Shown here one piece after another: positions 1-7,538 of a stretch of 64,000 nt of DNA. Location of the stretch: the NCBI RefSeq assembly GCF_017357225.1, contig NZ_CP071609.1, forward strand, positions 186,001 to 250,000. The letters are read 5' to 3'. Both the position numbers and the translations under genes were made by a program. Below the pieces are notes generated by a model. That model saw only the letters and a list, made by a program, of their open reading frames with translations, was not told the DNA's origin and ran no database searches. This DNA comes from Rhizobium binae (lineage in GTDB: Bacteria > Pseudomonadota > Alphaproteobacteria > Rhizobiales > Rhizobiaceae). Positions within the stretch are counted from its first letter, which is position 1, and each line of letters starts with the position of its first letter.

Positions 1-63
1 AGCTCCTCTTCAAGGCCTGCCGGAAGTCGTTCAGTTCTCCCGGTGGCGAATTCGGCCCCACAC

Positions 64-1707
64 TCACTTCTGCGAAACGTATGGCACCGGCGGATAGGAC
101 TTGCGCGCTCCGCCGGTCGGCCTTTCGACGAAGATGCTCGTTCTAGGCGGCATCCGTTCCTTGCTGACACTCAGAATTTGCTGATCGAGTTCCCTGTCGG
201 CCGCCGTCAAGCGATGATGGAGACGGTGATAATCAGTCCAGGTCGGCGTGCGGAATGTTTCCAACCAACGTGAAGGCGCTTGAATATCGCGTGTGAGCAT
301 CCACTGCCGCGCGCCCACGCGGCTTTGGGCTTGCCGGCGCTTCTGCATGATATCCAGGAAGGGATCCACGTGCTCCTCGGGGATCACATACTCGGTTGTG
401 ATGAGGATCGGGCCGCTTCTTGGCTTCAGATCGAGCGCGATCGCAGGTGCGTTGAAGGCGCCAGAGGGTTCGAGCTCCGATTCAGACCGATTGCTGATCG
501 GCAGCTTGAGCCCAAGTGCCGCCACAAGAATCGTTGCAACGCCGGACCAACCGAATGCCAGCGGCAGCGAGTAATTCTGGACGACGATACCCCAGAACCA
601 GCTTCCCGCAGCAATCCCACCATAGGTAAAGGCACTGTAAATCGAGATCGTGCGGCCGACGATCCAGCGTGGGCTTGCCAGTTGCACGTTGACGCCAAGC
701 CCGGACCACGCGGTCACCCAGCCGGCGCCGCCAAGAGCGAGGGAGAGGGTCGCCACCGCCAGCGAAGAGCTGAGCGCCAGGGAGATCTGACAGATGGCGC
801 AGGCGATGCAGGCAAGCACCACCAGCCATTCCTGCGTGAGCACTCGCCTGAGCGGTGGATTCATGAGCCCCGCGAGAAGTGCACCGGCGCCGAAGCCGCC
901 CATCATGATGCCGTAACCGATTGGCCCACCCTTGACGACATCGCGTGCGATGAGCGGCAGCAGCGCCAGGGTGGAGGTGGCGGCAAAGCCGAACAGCGTC
1001 CCGCGCACGATCGTCGACTTGATCTCCGAGGAAATGGCGGTGAACCGCAGCCCATCGTAAATCGCGGTCCTCAGCGCCTCACGGGGAAGCGGCGACGTTT
1101 GGACCTTCCAATTATTGCGCCATAAGGCGGTCAGCGGAGCGATAAAGCCGAGAGTCGTCAGTGCAAATGTGACGAGTGGCCCGAAGGCCGCAACGATGAT
1201 GCCGCCAAGAGCGGGACCGACACTGCGCACCGTGTTGAAACCGACGTTGAGCAGTGTCACGGCCGCCGGCAGATGGCGGCGCTCCAAAATGTCGCCGAGC
1301 GAGGCGCGCCAGGCGGGATCGCTCAGCGCGATGCCGCAGCCGTCCAGGAAGCTGAAGGCGAGGATCAGCCATGGATCGGTGATACCGAAGGCCATAAGGA
1401 TCGTCAGCATCGCGGCTGCAGCCATCATCAGGCTGCGGCCGACGATCATGACCATGCGGCGGCTGTAATTGTCGGCAATCGCTCCGACGAAGACAGCGAG
1501 AAAGAACGCCGGCAAGGTCGACGAGGCCTGGACGAGAGCAACCATCACGTCCGAGGTGGAGACCGTGGCCATGAGCCAGCCAAGCGCCACCGTCTGCATC
1601 AGCCAGCCGAGGCTCGAAAGCTGTGATGCGAAGAAGATCGAACGGAAAGTCGGATTCTTGAGCGGCGCCAGAAGCTCTACGGAGGTGTGGTCTTCATTCG
1701 CGCGCAT
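64..1707 (-). CDS. MFS_3-type exporter with C-terminal ABM-like tail
   Basis: A 547-residue inner-membrane transporter of the major facilitator superfamily, in the enterobactin-exporter-like MFS_3 group. About 400 residues form hydrophobic segments; the N-terminus has FRSIFFASQLSSLGWLMQTV and the loop after TM2 has the MFS signature GAIADNYSRRMVM. From about residue 420 a soluble tail (motifs TTEYVIPEEHVDPFL, RQWMLTRD and TWTDYHRLHHR) resembles the dimeric alpha/beta-barrel tail common in this group. It is a close paralogue of the next gene upstream (2108-3751), same length and same architecture. Substrate unknown; efflux of a small secondary metabolite or siderophore is the family expectation. 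The start has only a weak purine-rich site before it. Nothing is visible in bases 1-63 beyond its stop. Confidence 0.88.
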   Translation of the reverse strand: MRANEDHTSVELLAPLKNPTFRSIFFASQLSSLGWLMQTVALGWLMATVSTSDVMVALVQASSTLPAFFLAVFVGAIADNYSRRMVMIVGRSLMMAAAAMLTILMAFGITDPWLILAFSFLDGCGIALSDPAWRASLGDILERRHLPAAVTLLNVGFNTVRSVGPALGGIIVAAFGPLVTFALTTLGFIAPLTALWRNNWKVQTSPLPREALRTAIYDGLRFTAISSEIKSTIVRGTLFGFAATSTLALLPLIARDVVKGGPIGYGIMMGGFGAGALLAGLMNPPLRRVLTQEWLVVLACIACAICQISLALSSSLAVATLSLALGGAGWVTAWSGLGVNVQLASPRWIVGRTISIYSAFTYGGIAAGSWFWGIVVQNYSLPLAFGWSGVATILVAALGLKLPISNRSESELEPSGAFNAPAIALDLKPRSGPILITTEYVIPEEHVDPFLDIMQKRRQAQSRVGARQWMLTRDIQAPSRWLETFRTPTWTDYHRLHHRLTAADRELDQQILSVSKERMPPRTSIFVERPTGGARKSYPPVPYVSQK

Positions 1708-1756
1708 TGGAATATTTCTCTTTCAAATGGTCGAGCATACGGCTGGTGATCGTCAT
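1694..1756 (-). CDS. possible 20-residue leader ORF overlapping the exporter start
   Basis: A short frame, MTITSRMLDHLKEKYSNARE, starts 49 bases before the first exporter and ends inside it, overlapping its start codon by 14 bases in another frame. A GGAG lies just before its ATG. It could couple translation into the exporter or be chance; nothing else supports it. Confidence 0.2.
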   Translation of the reverse strand: MTITSRMLDHLKEKYSNARE

Positions 1757-1829
1757 TCGCTCCGCCGGCTCGCACCGCAAGCGGCGGTGACATGGCTGCC
1801 GCCGAGATAAACTCGACGACAGCCACGGC

Positions 1830-1873
1830 AGCGCTGCCCGGTCCACCGTGGTGTTGCCACCGCGGGCAGCGCT
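1830..1873. repeat. inverted repeat, 11-bp perfect arms
   Basis: Arms AGCGCTGCCCG (1830-1840) and CGGGCAGCGCT (1863-1873) are exact reverse complements, separated by 22 bases. It would form a stable hairpin in the minus-strand transcript entering the first exporter. No T-run follows, so it is not a classical terminator. Confidence 0.7.
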
Positions 1874-1918
1874 TCGCCTTGGGAGGCAGGCGAAAGAAAG
1901 GTGTTCGACAAAGAAGAC

Positions 1919-1949
1919 GGCTGTCGCTGAACCAGGTTCAACGACAGCC
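1919..1949. repeat. 31-bp near-perfect palindrome
   Basis: Outer arms GGCTGTCG and CGACAGCC enclose inner arms TGAACC and GGTTCA around a single central A at 1934; only one pair mismatches. It lies about 210 bases upstream of the first exporter's start. It could be a dimeric-repressor operator or an RNA hairpin; sequence alone cannot separate these. Confidence 0.7.
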
Positions 1950-2107
1950 GAGTGGACCTGCGCGGCAGGAGTTAAGGGCAGTCGCAGGTAGGGAGCCTCC
2001 TTGGGTCTATCGTGGTAATCGCTTGGCCAATAAACGTCAGCAAACGCAGAGCTGCTCCACATCCGGCGTCGCTGTTCATCGAAACCTGATCTCATCACAA
2101 GCTCACC

Positions 2108-3751
2108 TCATGGACGCGAAACACGCGCGATCGGCCGACTGCGGGTCCGAAGCGCGTCTGTCGTTCGCTCGATCGCAAGATCGGTCTGGGGAAGTGAGTC
2201 TCCTTTATGCAGGCTTGAGAGGAGTTGGCTGATTTCATGGTCCGCTGGCGAAAGCCTGTGATTGAGGCGAAGGAAATCCATCCAGGTTGGCGTGCGGAAT
2301 GTTTCCGTCCACACCGACGGCTGGCGAAGATCTCGCTGCAGGGTCCAGTCACGTGCGCCGGCTCGGCTGACCGCGTATCTGCGCGTACGCATGTGGCCGA
2401 GAAAGATCTCGAGATCCTCCTCGGCGATGGAATAGACGGTCTTTGCCGCGATGGGACCGCTGCGGGGTTTGAGATCAAGTGCAAGTTCCGGCGCCCGAAA
2501 GTCCGAGCCGTATTGATCGCCGTCCTCTCCGAGCAGGACCGGCAATACGAAGCCGAGAGCTGCAACGAGAAACAGGGCGCCGGCGGCCAATTCGAGAGAC
2601 GCTGCCAAGGAATAGGATTGGGCAACGGTGCCCCAGATCCAGCTGCCGGCTGCCATGCCGCCGGAGAGACAGGCGTAATAGATGGAGAGCGTGCGGCCGA
2701 CGACCCATCGCGGGCTTGCCAGCTGGACCCAGACGTCGAAGCCGGTCCAGGTAATCACCCAGCCGGAGCCGCCAACGGCTAGCGCGAGGGTCGCCAGCAC
2801 CGGCGACGACGTCAGCGCAAGTGCGAGGCAGCAGAGCGCGCAAGCGATGGCGGCAATCGCCATCAGCCATTCCTGCGGCACCAGTTTCCGCAGGTATTGA
2901 TTGCTTAATCCGGCGATGCAGGCGCCGGTCCCGAAGCCGGCGAACAGAATGCCGTAGATTATGGGCCCACCCGCCAGACGGTCGCGGGCAACGAGCGGTA
3001 AAAGTGCGAGAATGGAAATCGCGGCGAGGCCAAAGAGCGTCGCGCGAATGATCGCCGCCCGGATGTCGGAGGACAACGCGGTGAAGCGCATGCCGTCGTG
3101 GATCGCCGTCGCGATCCGCTCCGGAGGCAGCGGAGACGAACGGACGTGCCACTTGTTGCGCAACACCGAACCGAGCGGCGCCAGATTGCTGAGAGCGGCA
3201 AAGACGAAGGCGGCCAGCGGACCGAGAAAGGCGAGGATCGCGCCGCCAAGAGCGGGTCCTATGCTGCGCGTCATATTGTAGCCGACCGACATCAGCGTCA
3301 CTGCGGACGGAATGTCCCGCTTGTCGAGAATGTCGCCGACCGAGGCATGCCAGGCAGGGTCGTTCAGGGCAAAACCGCAGCCGGCCAGGAAACCGAGTCC
3401 AAGGATCAGCCACGGGCTGACAAAGCCAAAGCCGGCAGAAAGCGCCAGCACGATCGAAGCGAGCGCGATCAGAGACAGGCCTGCGACCATCACCGATCGG
3501 CGGCTGAAACTGTCGGCGATGGCGCCGGCGACGATCGACAGGATAAAGGCGGGAAGAGTTGTCGATGCCTGCACGAGCGCGACCATCAGATCGGAAGCAG
3601 AGATCGTGGCCATAAGCCAGCTTATGGCGACCGTTTGCACGAGCCATCCGAGATTGGCGATCTGTGTTGACGTCCAGATCGAACGAAACGCCACGTTTTG
3701 GAGTGGGGCGAACGTCGTCGAACCGGACGGGTGAAGGTCTTCGCGCTGCAT
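2108..3751 (-). CDS. MFS_3-type exporter with C-terminal ABM-like tail (paralogue)
   Basis: A 547-residue membrane exporter, a tandem paralogue of the gene at 64-1707. It has the same N-terminal pattern (FRSIWTSTQIANLGWLVQTV), the MFS loop GAIADSFSRRSVM, the conserved stretch SVGDILDKRDIPSAVTL, and the soluble tail with DWTLQRDLRQPSVWTETFRT and WMDFLRLNHRLSPADHE. It presumably exports a similar compound, perhaps with divided specificity, or the two pair up. Its leader (3777-3862) is homologous to the leader of the UPF0262 gene upstream, suggesting shared control. A GGAGG lies 17 bases before the ATG, unusually far, so the exact start is uncertain. Confidence 0.88.
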   Translation of the reverse strand: MQREDLHPSGSTTFAPLQNVAFRSIWTSTQIANLGWLVQTVAISWLMATISASDLMVALVQASTTLPAFILSIVAGAIADSFSRRSVMVAGLSLIALASIVLALSAGFGFVSPWLILGLGFLAGCGFALNDPAWHASVGDILDKRDIPSAVTLMSVGYNMTRSIGPALGGAILAFLGPLAAFVFAALSNLAPLGSVLRNKWHVRSSPLPPERIATAIHDGMRFTALSSDIRAAIIRATLFGLAAISILALLPLVARDRLAGGPIIYGILFAGFGTGACIAGLSNQYLRKLVPQEWLMAIAAIACALCCLALALTSSPVLATLALAVGGSGWVITWTGFDVWVQLASPRWVVGRTLSIYYACLSGGMAAGSWIWGTVAQSYSLAASLELAAGALFLVAALGFVLPVLLGEDGDQYGSDFRAPELALDLKPRSGPIAAKTVYSIAEEDLEIFLGHMRTRRYAVSRAGARDWTLQRDLRQPSVWTETFRTPTWMDFLRLNHRLSPADHEISQLLSSLHKGDSLPQTDLAIERTTDALRTRSRPIARVSRP

Positions 3752-3776
3752 GCCTGTGCTACTATCGACCTCCTAA

Positions 3777-3862
3777 TTGTGTTGCCGCGACGGGGCGGCA
3801 TATGCTGTGCTGAACGTCAAAATTTGACGAAATACGGTCAGCCGGTGCAGGAACCAGACTGG
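3777..3862 (-). promoter_or_regulatory. duplicated leader, copy 1, with CGTCAAA/TTTGACG palindrome
   Basis: Read on the minus strand this about 86-base stretch aligns with 4448-4535 over its whole length (roughly 70 per cent identical by eye). Shared blocks include TTCCTGC, CCGGCT, AATTTTG and GGCAACAC/AGCAACAC, and both copies run into GAGG or GGAG before the gene. Copy 1 contains an exact 15-bp palindrome, CGTCAAATTTTGACG, at 3815-3829. It is a candidate promoter-operator duplicated along with, or recruited to, the second gene. Confidence 0.55.
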
Positions 3863-3897
3863 TCGCCAGCGGTTGCACCGACCTGCCTGCCCCTGTC

Positions 3898-4395
3898 TCA
3901 CATAAGCCGAGCGCCATCGGAGGTGTTTCGCATGAGCAGAACGTAAATAAGGGTGAACAGCCGACGGGCGGTGTCGACATCTATCGCAATCTTCGAGGCG
4001 AGGCGCTCCTTCAGGAGCTCGGACGCTTCGTCGTGAATTGCGCGTCGGCCCATGTCGATCGCTTCGAATTTGGCAGCTCCCGCACACTTGAAGGCGTCGT
4101 AGTGACTATCGCAGATCAGGGTATAATCCTTGAGGATCCGTCGGAACGCGTTGAGCGACAGATGGTGACTGACCACAGGCGTTCCATTCTCCGTGACGAT
4201 ATGGAAGGCCAGCTTTGCGTCCGCCAATGTCAGGTTAAGACGATAGGGACCTCCGTCGTGACCGACGGGGATGAAGCTGCTGTCCTCCAAGAGGTCGTGG
4301 ACGGCGATTGCGCGCTCGCGTTCGATGTGCGCGCGGGCGCTCTGTAAAGACCCATCCAGCGAGACATCGAAAAGTTGAAACCGGCTGTCTGTCAT
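3898..4395 (-). CDS. UPF0262 family protein
   Basis: A 165-residue soluble protein of the alphaproteobacterial UPF0262 family, whose function is unknown. Family hallmarks visible are ERERAIAVHDLLEDSSF, VGHDGGPYRLNLTLADAKL, the central LKDYTLICDSHYDA, IEAIDMGRR-type text (FEAIDMGRRAIHDEAS), and the C-terminal LKERLASKIAIDVDTARRLF. I chose the ATG at 4395 because GGAG lies nine bases upstream and the family begins at this MTDSRF-type N-terminus; a longer frame to 4491 lacks family similarity at its N-terminus. In other rhizobia a member sits in housekeeping context; here it heads a cluster with two exporters. Confidence 0.85.
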   Translation of the reverse strand: MTDSRFQLFDVSLDGSLQSARAHIERERAIAVHDLLEDSSFIPVGHDGGPYRLNLTLADAKLAFHIVTENGTPVVSHHLSLNAFRRILKDYTLICDSHYDAFKCAGAAKFEAIDMGRRAIHDEASELLKERLASKIAIDVDTARRLFTLIYVLLMRNTSDGARLM

Positions 4396-4447
4396 CGAGA
4401 TTCTCCGAGTTGTCGTCTGTGCGTTCGTTGGGGTATCAAGTCTCCTC

Positions 4448-4535
4448 ACGTGTTGCTGCGACGCAGCAGGATATTCTCTGCCGAACGACAAAATTCGGCG
4501 AAACGCGATGAGCCGGCGCAGGAAACCTGCGTTAA
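4448..4535 (-). promoter_or_regulatory. duplicated leader, copy 2
   Basis: Homologous to 3777-3862 on the minus strand and located upstream of the UPF0262 gene. The palindrome of copy 1 is degenerate here (CGCCGAATTTTGTCG), while the flanking blocks CCTGCGCCGGCT and AGCAACACGTGAGGAG are kept. Position relative to the gene start differs: the GGAG is about 50 bases from the ATG instead of about 20. Confidence 0.5.
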
Positions 4536-4624
4536 TCCCATCAAAAAATTGGCTGCCGCCGGGACCCGTTCGCCGACAGCCAAGGTGCTGCCCTTGCGGG
4601 CAGACGGGAACTCTTCAATTCTCT

Positions 4625-4642
4625 GTGATGTTATAACATCAC
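4625..4642. repeat. 18-bp perfect palindrome
   Basis: GTGATGTTATAACATCAC is exactly self-complementary. It lies 20 bases outside the left att-like repeat of the recombinase element and about 230 bases upstream of the UPF0262 gene. A dimeric regulator site is likely; it may belong to either neighbour. Confidence 0.7.
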
Positions 4643-4662
4643 GGATCAGATAAGATAGCTTA

Positions 4663-4700
4663 TGGAACACGGCGGTCATTTGGGACGTGTTGCTTTTCTG
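4663..4700 (+). repeat. left att-like direct repeat
   Basis: A 38-base stretch starting TGGAACACGGCGGTCATT and ending TTTCTG matches 13131-13168 at 34 of 38 positions in the same orientation. It holds AACA and TGTT in inverted orientation 18 bases apart, as expected of a tyrosine-recombinase core site. Confidence 0.7.
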
Positions 4701-4770
4701 GGTTCAAACTACCGTCATGCCGCATGTTTCATAAAGAGTAATTTGGATTGTTGCATTTCCCGTTGAACAC

Positions 4771-6018
4771 GTGAAAGGCGCGCTCGTCACTGAGTGTGAT
4801 TCGCCATTGCCGGTCAATCTCGTTCCTTCTTCACTTCCAAAGACGATGACCGGATTGGTCTGCGTCGGTCCTTTCGGCATTCCACGTTTCTGGGCCACGA
4901 TCTGGAGCGATGTCCTGAAGACGTCCTTAAGGCCGTCGACACGCCGCCAGCATCTTGCCGCTTTGGACCGGCTCTATGAAGCGGTTCAGCGCCAGCGTGG
5001 CAGCGACTGCCTCGATCGTCTGATCGCCGACGCCGATGCCAACGCGCTCGAAGACTGCTTGATGGGCTTCCTAGCACAGCTCCGCAACGAGGCCGCCGTC
5101 GCTGGGGTCGATAAGACCTCCACCTGGAAGTCTGCCGTCAGCTTCGTGACCGATATGCTGCGAATTGCCGGAGATGCATCTGGTATTCGCGCTTCCGACA
5201 TGGAGGCCAAGCTTCTCAGGCTCGACACGCTATATCGGCAACTCGCGCCGAACCCTAAGCCACCAGCTCCGCCGATCCGTGCGCTGCCACCGATTGTGGT
5301 CGAGGATTTGTACGAAATCTTCAATCCGGATTCGCCGCGCGATCCATTCAAGACAGAGGCCTTGCGCTGGCGGAACCTGCTGATCTTCATGCTGCTATTA
5401 CGTCTGGGTTTACGTCGTGGCGAGGCGGCGCTCCTGCATACCAGCTCCTTCAAGGAGGACTTCGATCCGGTTGGCGGAAAGACGGTTCATTGGCTGGATG
5501 TGGACGAAACTGACGATGATGACCCCCGCTACGAACGGCCCGGCCTCAAAACGGCGACGTCGCGTCGGCACCTTCCGCTGCCGCAGGAGATCGTTGGACT
5601 TGTTGTGCATTACAACAGCAATTACCGCGGTCGCGTGCATTATCCGCATCTCTTGATATCGCAAAAAGCCCAGCCCCTGTCGTTGCGCTCCTTTGGGAAG
5701 ATGTTCGACGTTGTAACCGCCTCGCTCTCGAGCGACGCCATAAACTCACTAAAGAAGCAAGGGCTAGATGGCGTTAGCTGTCACGACCTGAGACATACCG
5801 CGGCCACCGTACGCATGAAGCGCTATCAGGATTCCGGTCTTGATTTCGATAAGGCGCAGGAGAAGCTGCGAGTGTTCTTCGGCTGGTCGAAGACATCCAA
5901 TATGCCCCGCCTCTATGCCAGGGCCTACTTCGAGACCAGTCTTGCGGAGGTCTGGGACGAGAAGTTCGACCACTTTGTCGACGCCCTGAGGCGCACCGTT
6001 CCGGAGGCAGTTCGTTGA
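4771..6018 (+). CDS. tyrosine recombinase 1 of the trio
   Basis: A site-specific DNA recombinase of 415 residues. An N-terminal SAM-like DNA-binding domain precedes a catalytic domain with Arg in LRLGLRRGE (about residue 215), HDLRH (His338, Arg341), Trp372 in FFGWSK where many enzymes have His, and the nucleophile Tyr382 in RLYARAYF. All catalytic residues are present, so this member could be active. The GTG at 4771 is the longest start; an ATG at 4846 is an alternative. Its stop overlaps the TTG start of recombinase 2. It likely acts with the next two enzymes at the att-like repeats. Confidence 0.85.
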   Translation: MKGALVTECDSPLPVNLVPSSLPKTMTGLVCVGPFGIPRFWATIWSDVLKTSLRPSTRRQHLAALDRLYEAVQRQRGSDCLDRLIADADANALEDCLMGFLAQLRNEAAVAGVDKTSTWKSAVSFVTDMLRIAGDASGIRASDMEAKLLRLDTLYRQLAPNPKPPAPPIRALPPIVVEDLYEIFNPDSPRDPFKTEALRWRNLLIFMLLLRLGLRRGEAALLHTSSFKEDFDPVGGKTVHWLDVDETDDDDPRYERPGLKTATSRRHLPLPQEIVGLVVHYNSNYRGRVHYPHLLISQKAQPLSLRSFGKMFDVVTASLSSDAINSLKKQGLDGVSCHDLRHTAATVRMKRYQDSGLDFDKAQEKLRVFFGWSKTSNMPRLYARAYFETSLAEVWDEKFDHFVDALRRTVPEAVR

Positions 6019-7538
6019 GTTCCTTTGCGCTCGGATATGGTGTTTTGGCCGAAATCAACAGCTTATCTGCAAAGCTCCCGTCGCTTCCACCGATCATCCG
6101 GTACTTCGACGACTTTTACAATGAAACGCGATCCATCCGCCCCCAGGCCAACGAAATCAGTCTTGAGTTGGATGGAGGCCGAAACTTCCTCGACTTCAAC
6201 CAATTTGGGCCGGCAGCGCCAGTCGTGAAGCATGTCTTGGTAGACTGGTTGCTGCGGGTCGATCCCCATACGGTTGCGTCTTACTTTCGGCATGTTCGCA
6301 GTTACGTGCTAAGTCGAGGCTTAGGCTCCCTCACTTACCTTGTTGTGGCTCCCCCTTTCGATGCACGTGCTCACTGGAATACGTTCGTCCTCTCTGATGT
6401 CACCGCGGAGCAAAGTTGGGGACTACGGGCGCTGCTTCATTCGCTCTGTCGCCTCAACATCGGCCATTGGTCTCCTCCATTGGCCTCAATCATTCGCGGA
6501 CTGAAAAGCCCTAAGGTCGACACTTACCGTGTCGTCCGCGCTGGCGACTGTTTCCTGCCACTCGATCAGCAGGCCATGATCATAAACCACATCGATGATA
6601 TGCGAGCGACCCTGGCCGCCGATCCAGATGCAATGGATGGAACCGGGTTGCGCGACACCTGCATGCTGATCATGTCGTACCAGTATGCATTCCGACCTGG
6701 CCAGATTGCCCGCATCGAGACCGCCGACGTCCGGCTCTACTCGACGGGCGCGGTCCACGTCGCTGTCTCGCTGATCAAGCAAAAGGACAACAGCAAGCGT
6801 ATCCGCGTCACCAGGCGGATCAAACGCGAATGGTGACCGCTGTTTAACGAGTTGGTGAAACGTCGGGAGAACGGCACGATGCAACCGGAGGAGGGGGTGC
6901 CCCCTCGCCTGCTCTTCGGCCTTACGCCACAAGGCGTCAGCCGCGCCATCATGGAGCTGACCGGGGAGTTGACGGGCGAAGCCTGGTCGCCAACCGACCT
7001 GCGGCATACGGCAGCGCAGCGTCTCGCCGACGGCGGCATCTCGCATGTCGGACTGACCGAGTTCTTAGGCCATACCAGCGACCGCATTGCCAACGTTTAC
7101 TTCGACACCTCGCCCGCCCAGGCGCAGCGCATCAATGAGGCGCTGGCGATCTCGCCGATTTATTCAAACCTTGCCAAAATCGCCAAGACCAGGACCATAG
7201 ACAAGGCGATGCTTCTCGGGCTGCCGTCAGATCAGCAGATCGGGGCTGTTCCCCACGGCATCCCCATTGCCGGGATCGGCGGCTGCAATCTCGGCCAGAG
7301 CTGCATCAAGAATCCGGTTCTGGCGTGTTACACCTGTTCGAGGTTCATGCCGCTTGGTGTGTCGGAAATCCATCAGGAGGTACTGGAGAGCTTGCGGCCC
7401 GTGGTGATGGAGTTCGCCGCCGCCTCCCGGTATAACCAGCAGTCCCCCGCCTACGCGCAGCTCAAGACCACCCTCGACGCGGTGCGCCGGGTCGTCGAGG
7501 CGCTCAAATCCGACAGCATGGACGAGGAGCAACCGTGA
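6015..7538 (+). pseudogene. tyrosine recombinase 2 with in-frame TGA
   Basis: One continuous frame of 507 codons broken by a single TGA at 6834-6836. Upstream are the arm-binding domain and the first catalytic Arg (YAFRPGQIARIE); downstream come TDLRHTAAQRL (HxxR), FLGHTSDRIANVYF with the nucleophile Tyr, and a Cys cluster (GGCNLGQSCIKN, ACYTCSRF) typical of the large recombinases of Tn554-like elements. No frame is lost on either side, so a TGG to TGA change (Trp after KREW) is the simplest cause. It starts at TTG overlapping the previous stop and ends overlapping the GTG of recombinase 3. Confidence 0.8.

Larger units (their letters stand above)
1708..2107. other. 400-base leader between the two exporters, rich in inverted repeats
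   Basis: No convincing gene is present, only short shadow frames. The stretch holds two strong inverted repeats (1830-1873 and 1919-1949), listed separately. Related but weaker copies (GGCTGCCG/CGACAGCC and CTGCCC/GGGCAG arms) occur at 4551-4603, upstream of the UPF0262 gene, so this may be a dispersed intergenic element or shared regulatory structure. Confidence 0.5.
4396..4770. other. intergenic region carrying leader copy 2, hairpins and the element boundary
   Basis: Besides the leader copy at 4448-4535, two inverted repeats lie here: GGCTGCCG (4551-4558) with CGACAGCC (4574-4581), one mismatch; and CTGCCC (4588-4593) with GGGCAG (4598-4603) around a four-base loop. These echo the pair at 1830-1949. 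The left att-like repeat of the mobile element follows at 4663. No gene is visible. Confidence 0.5.
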
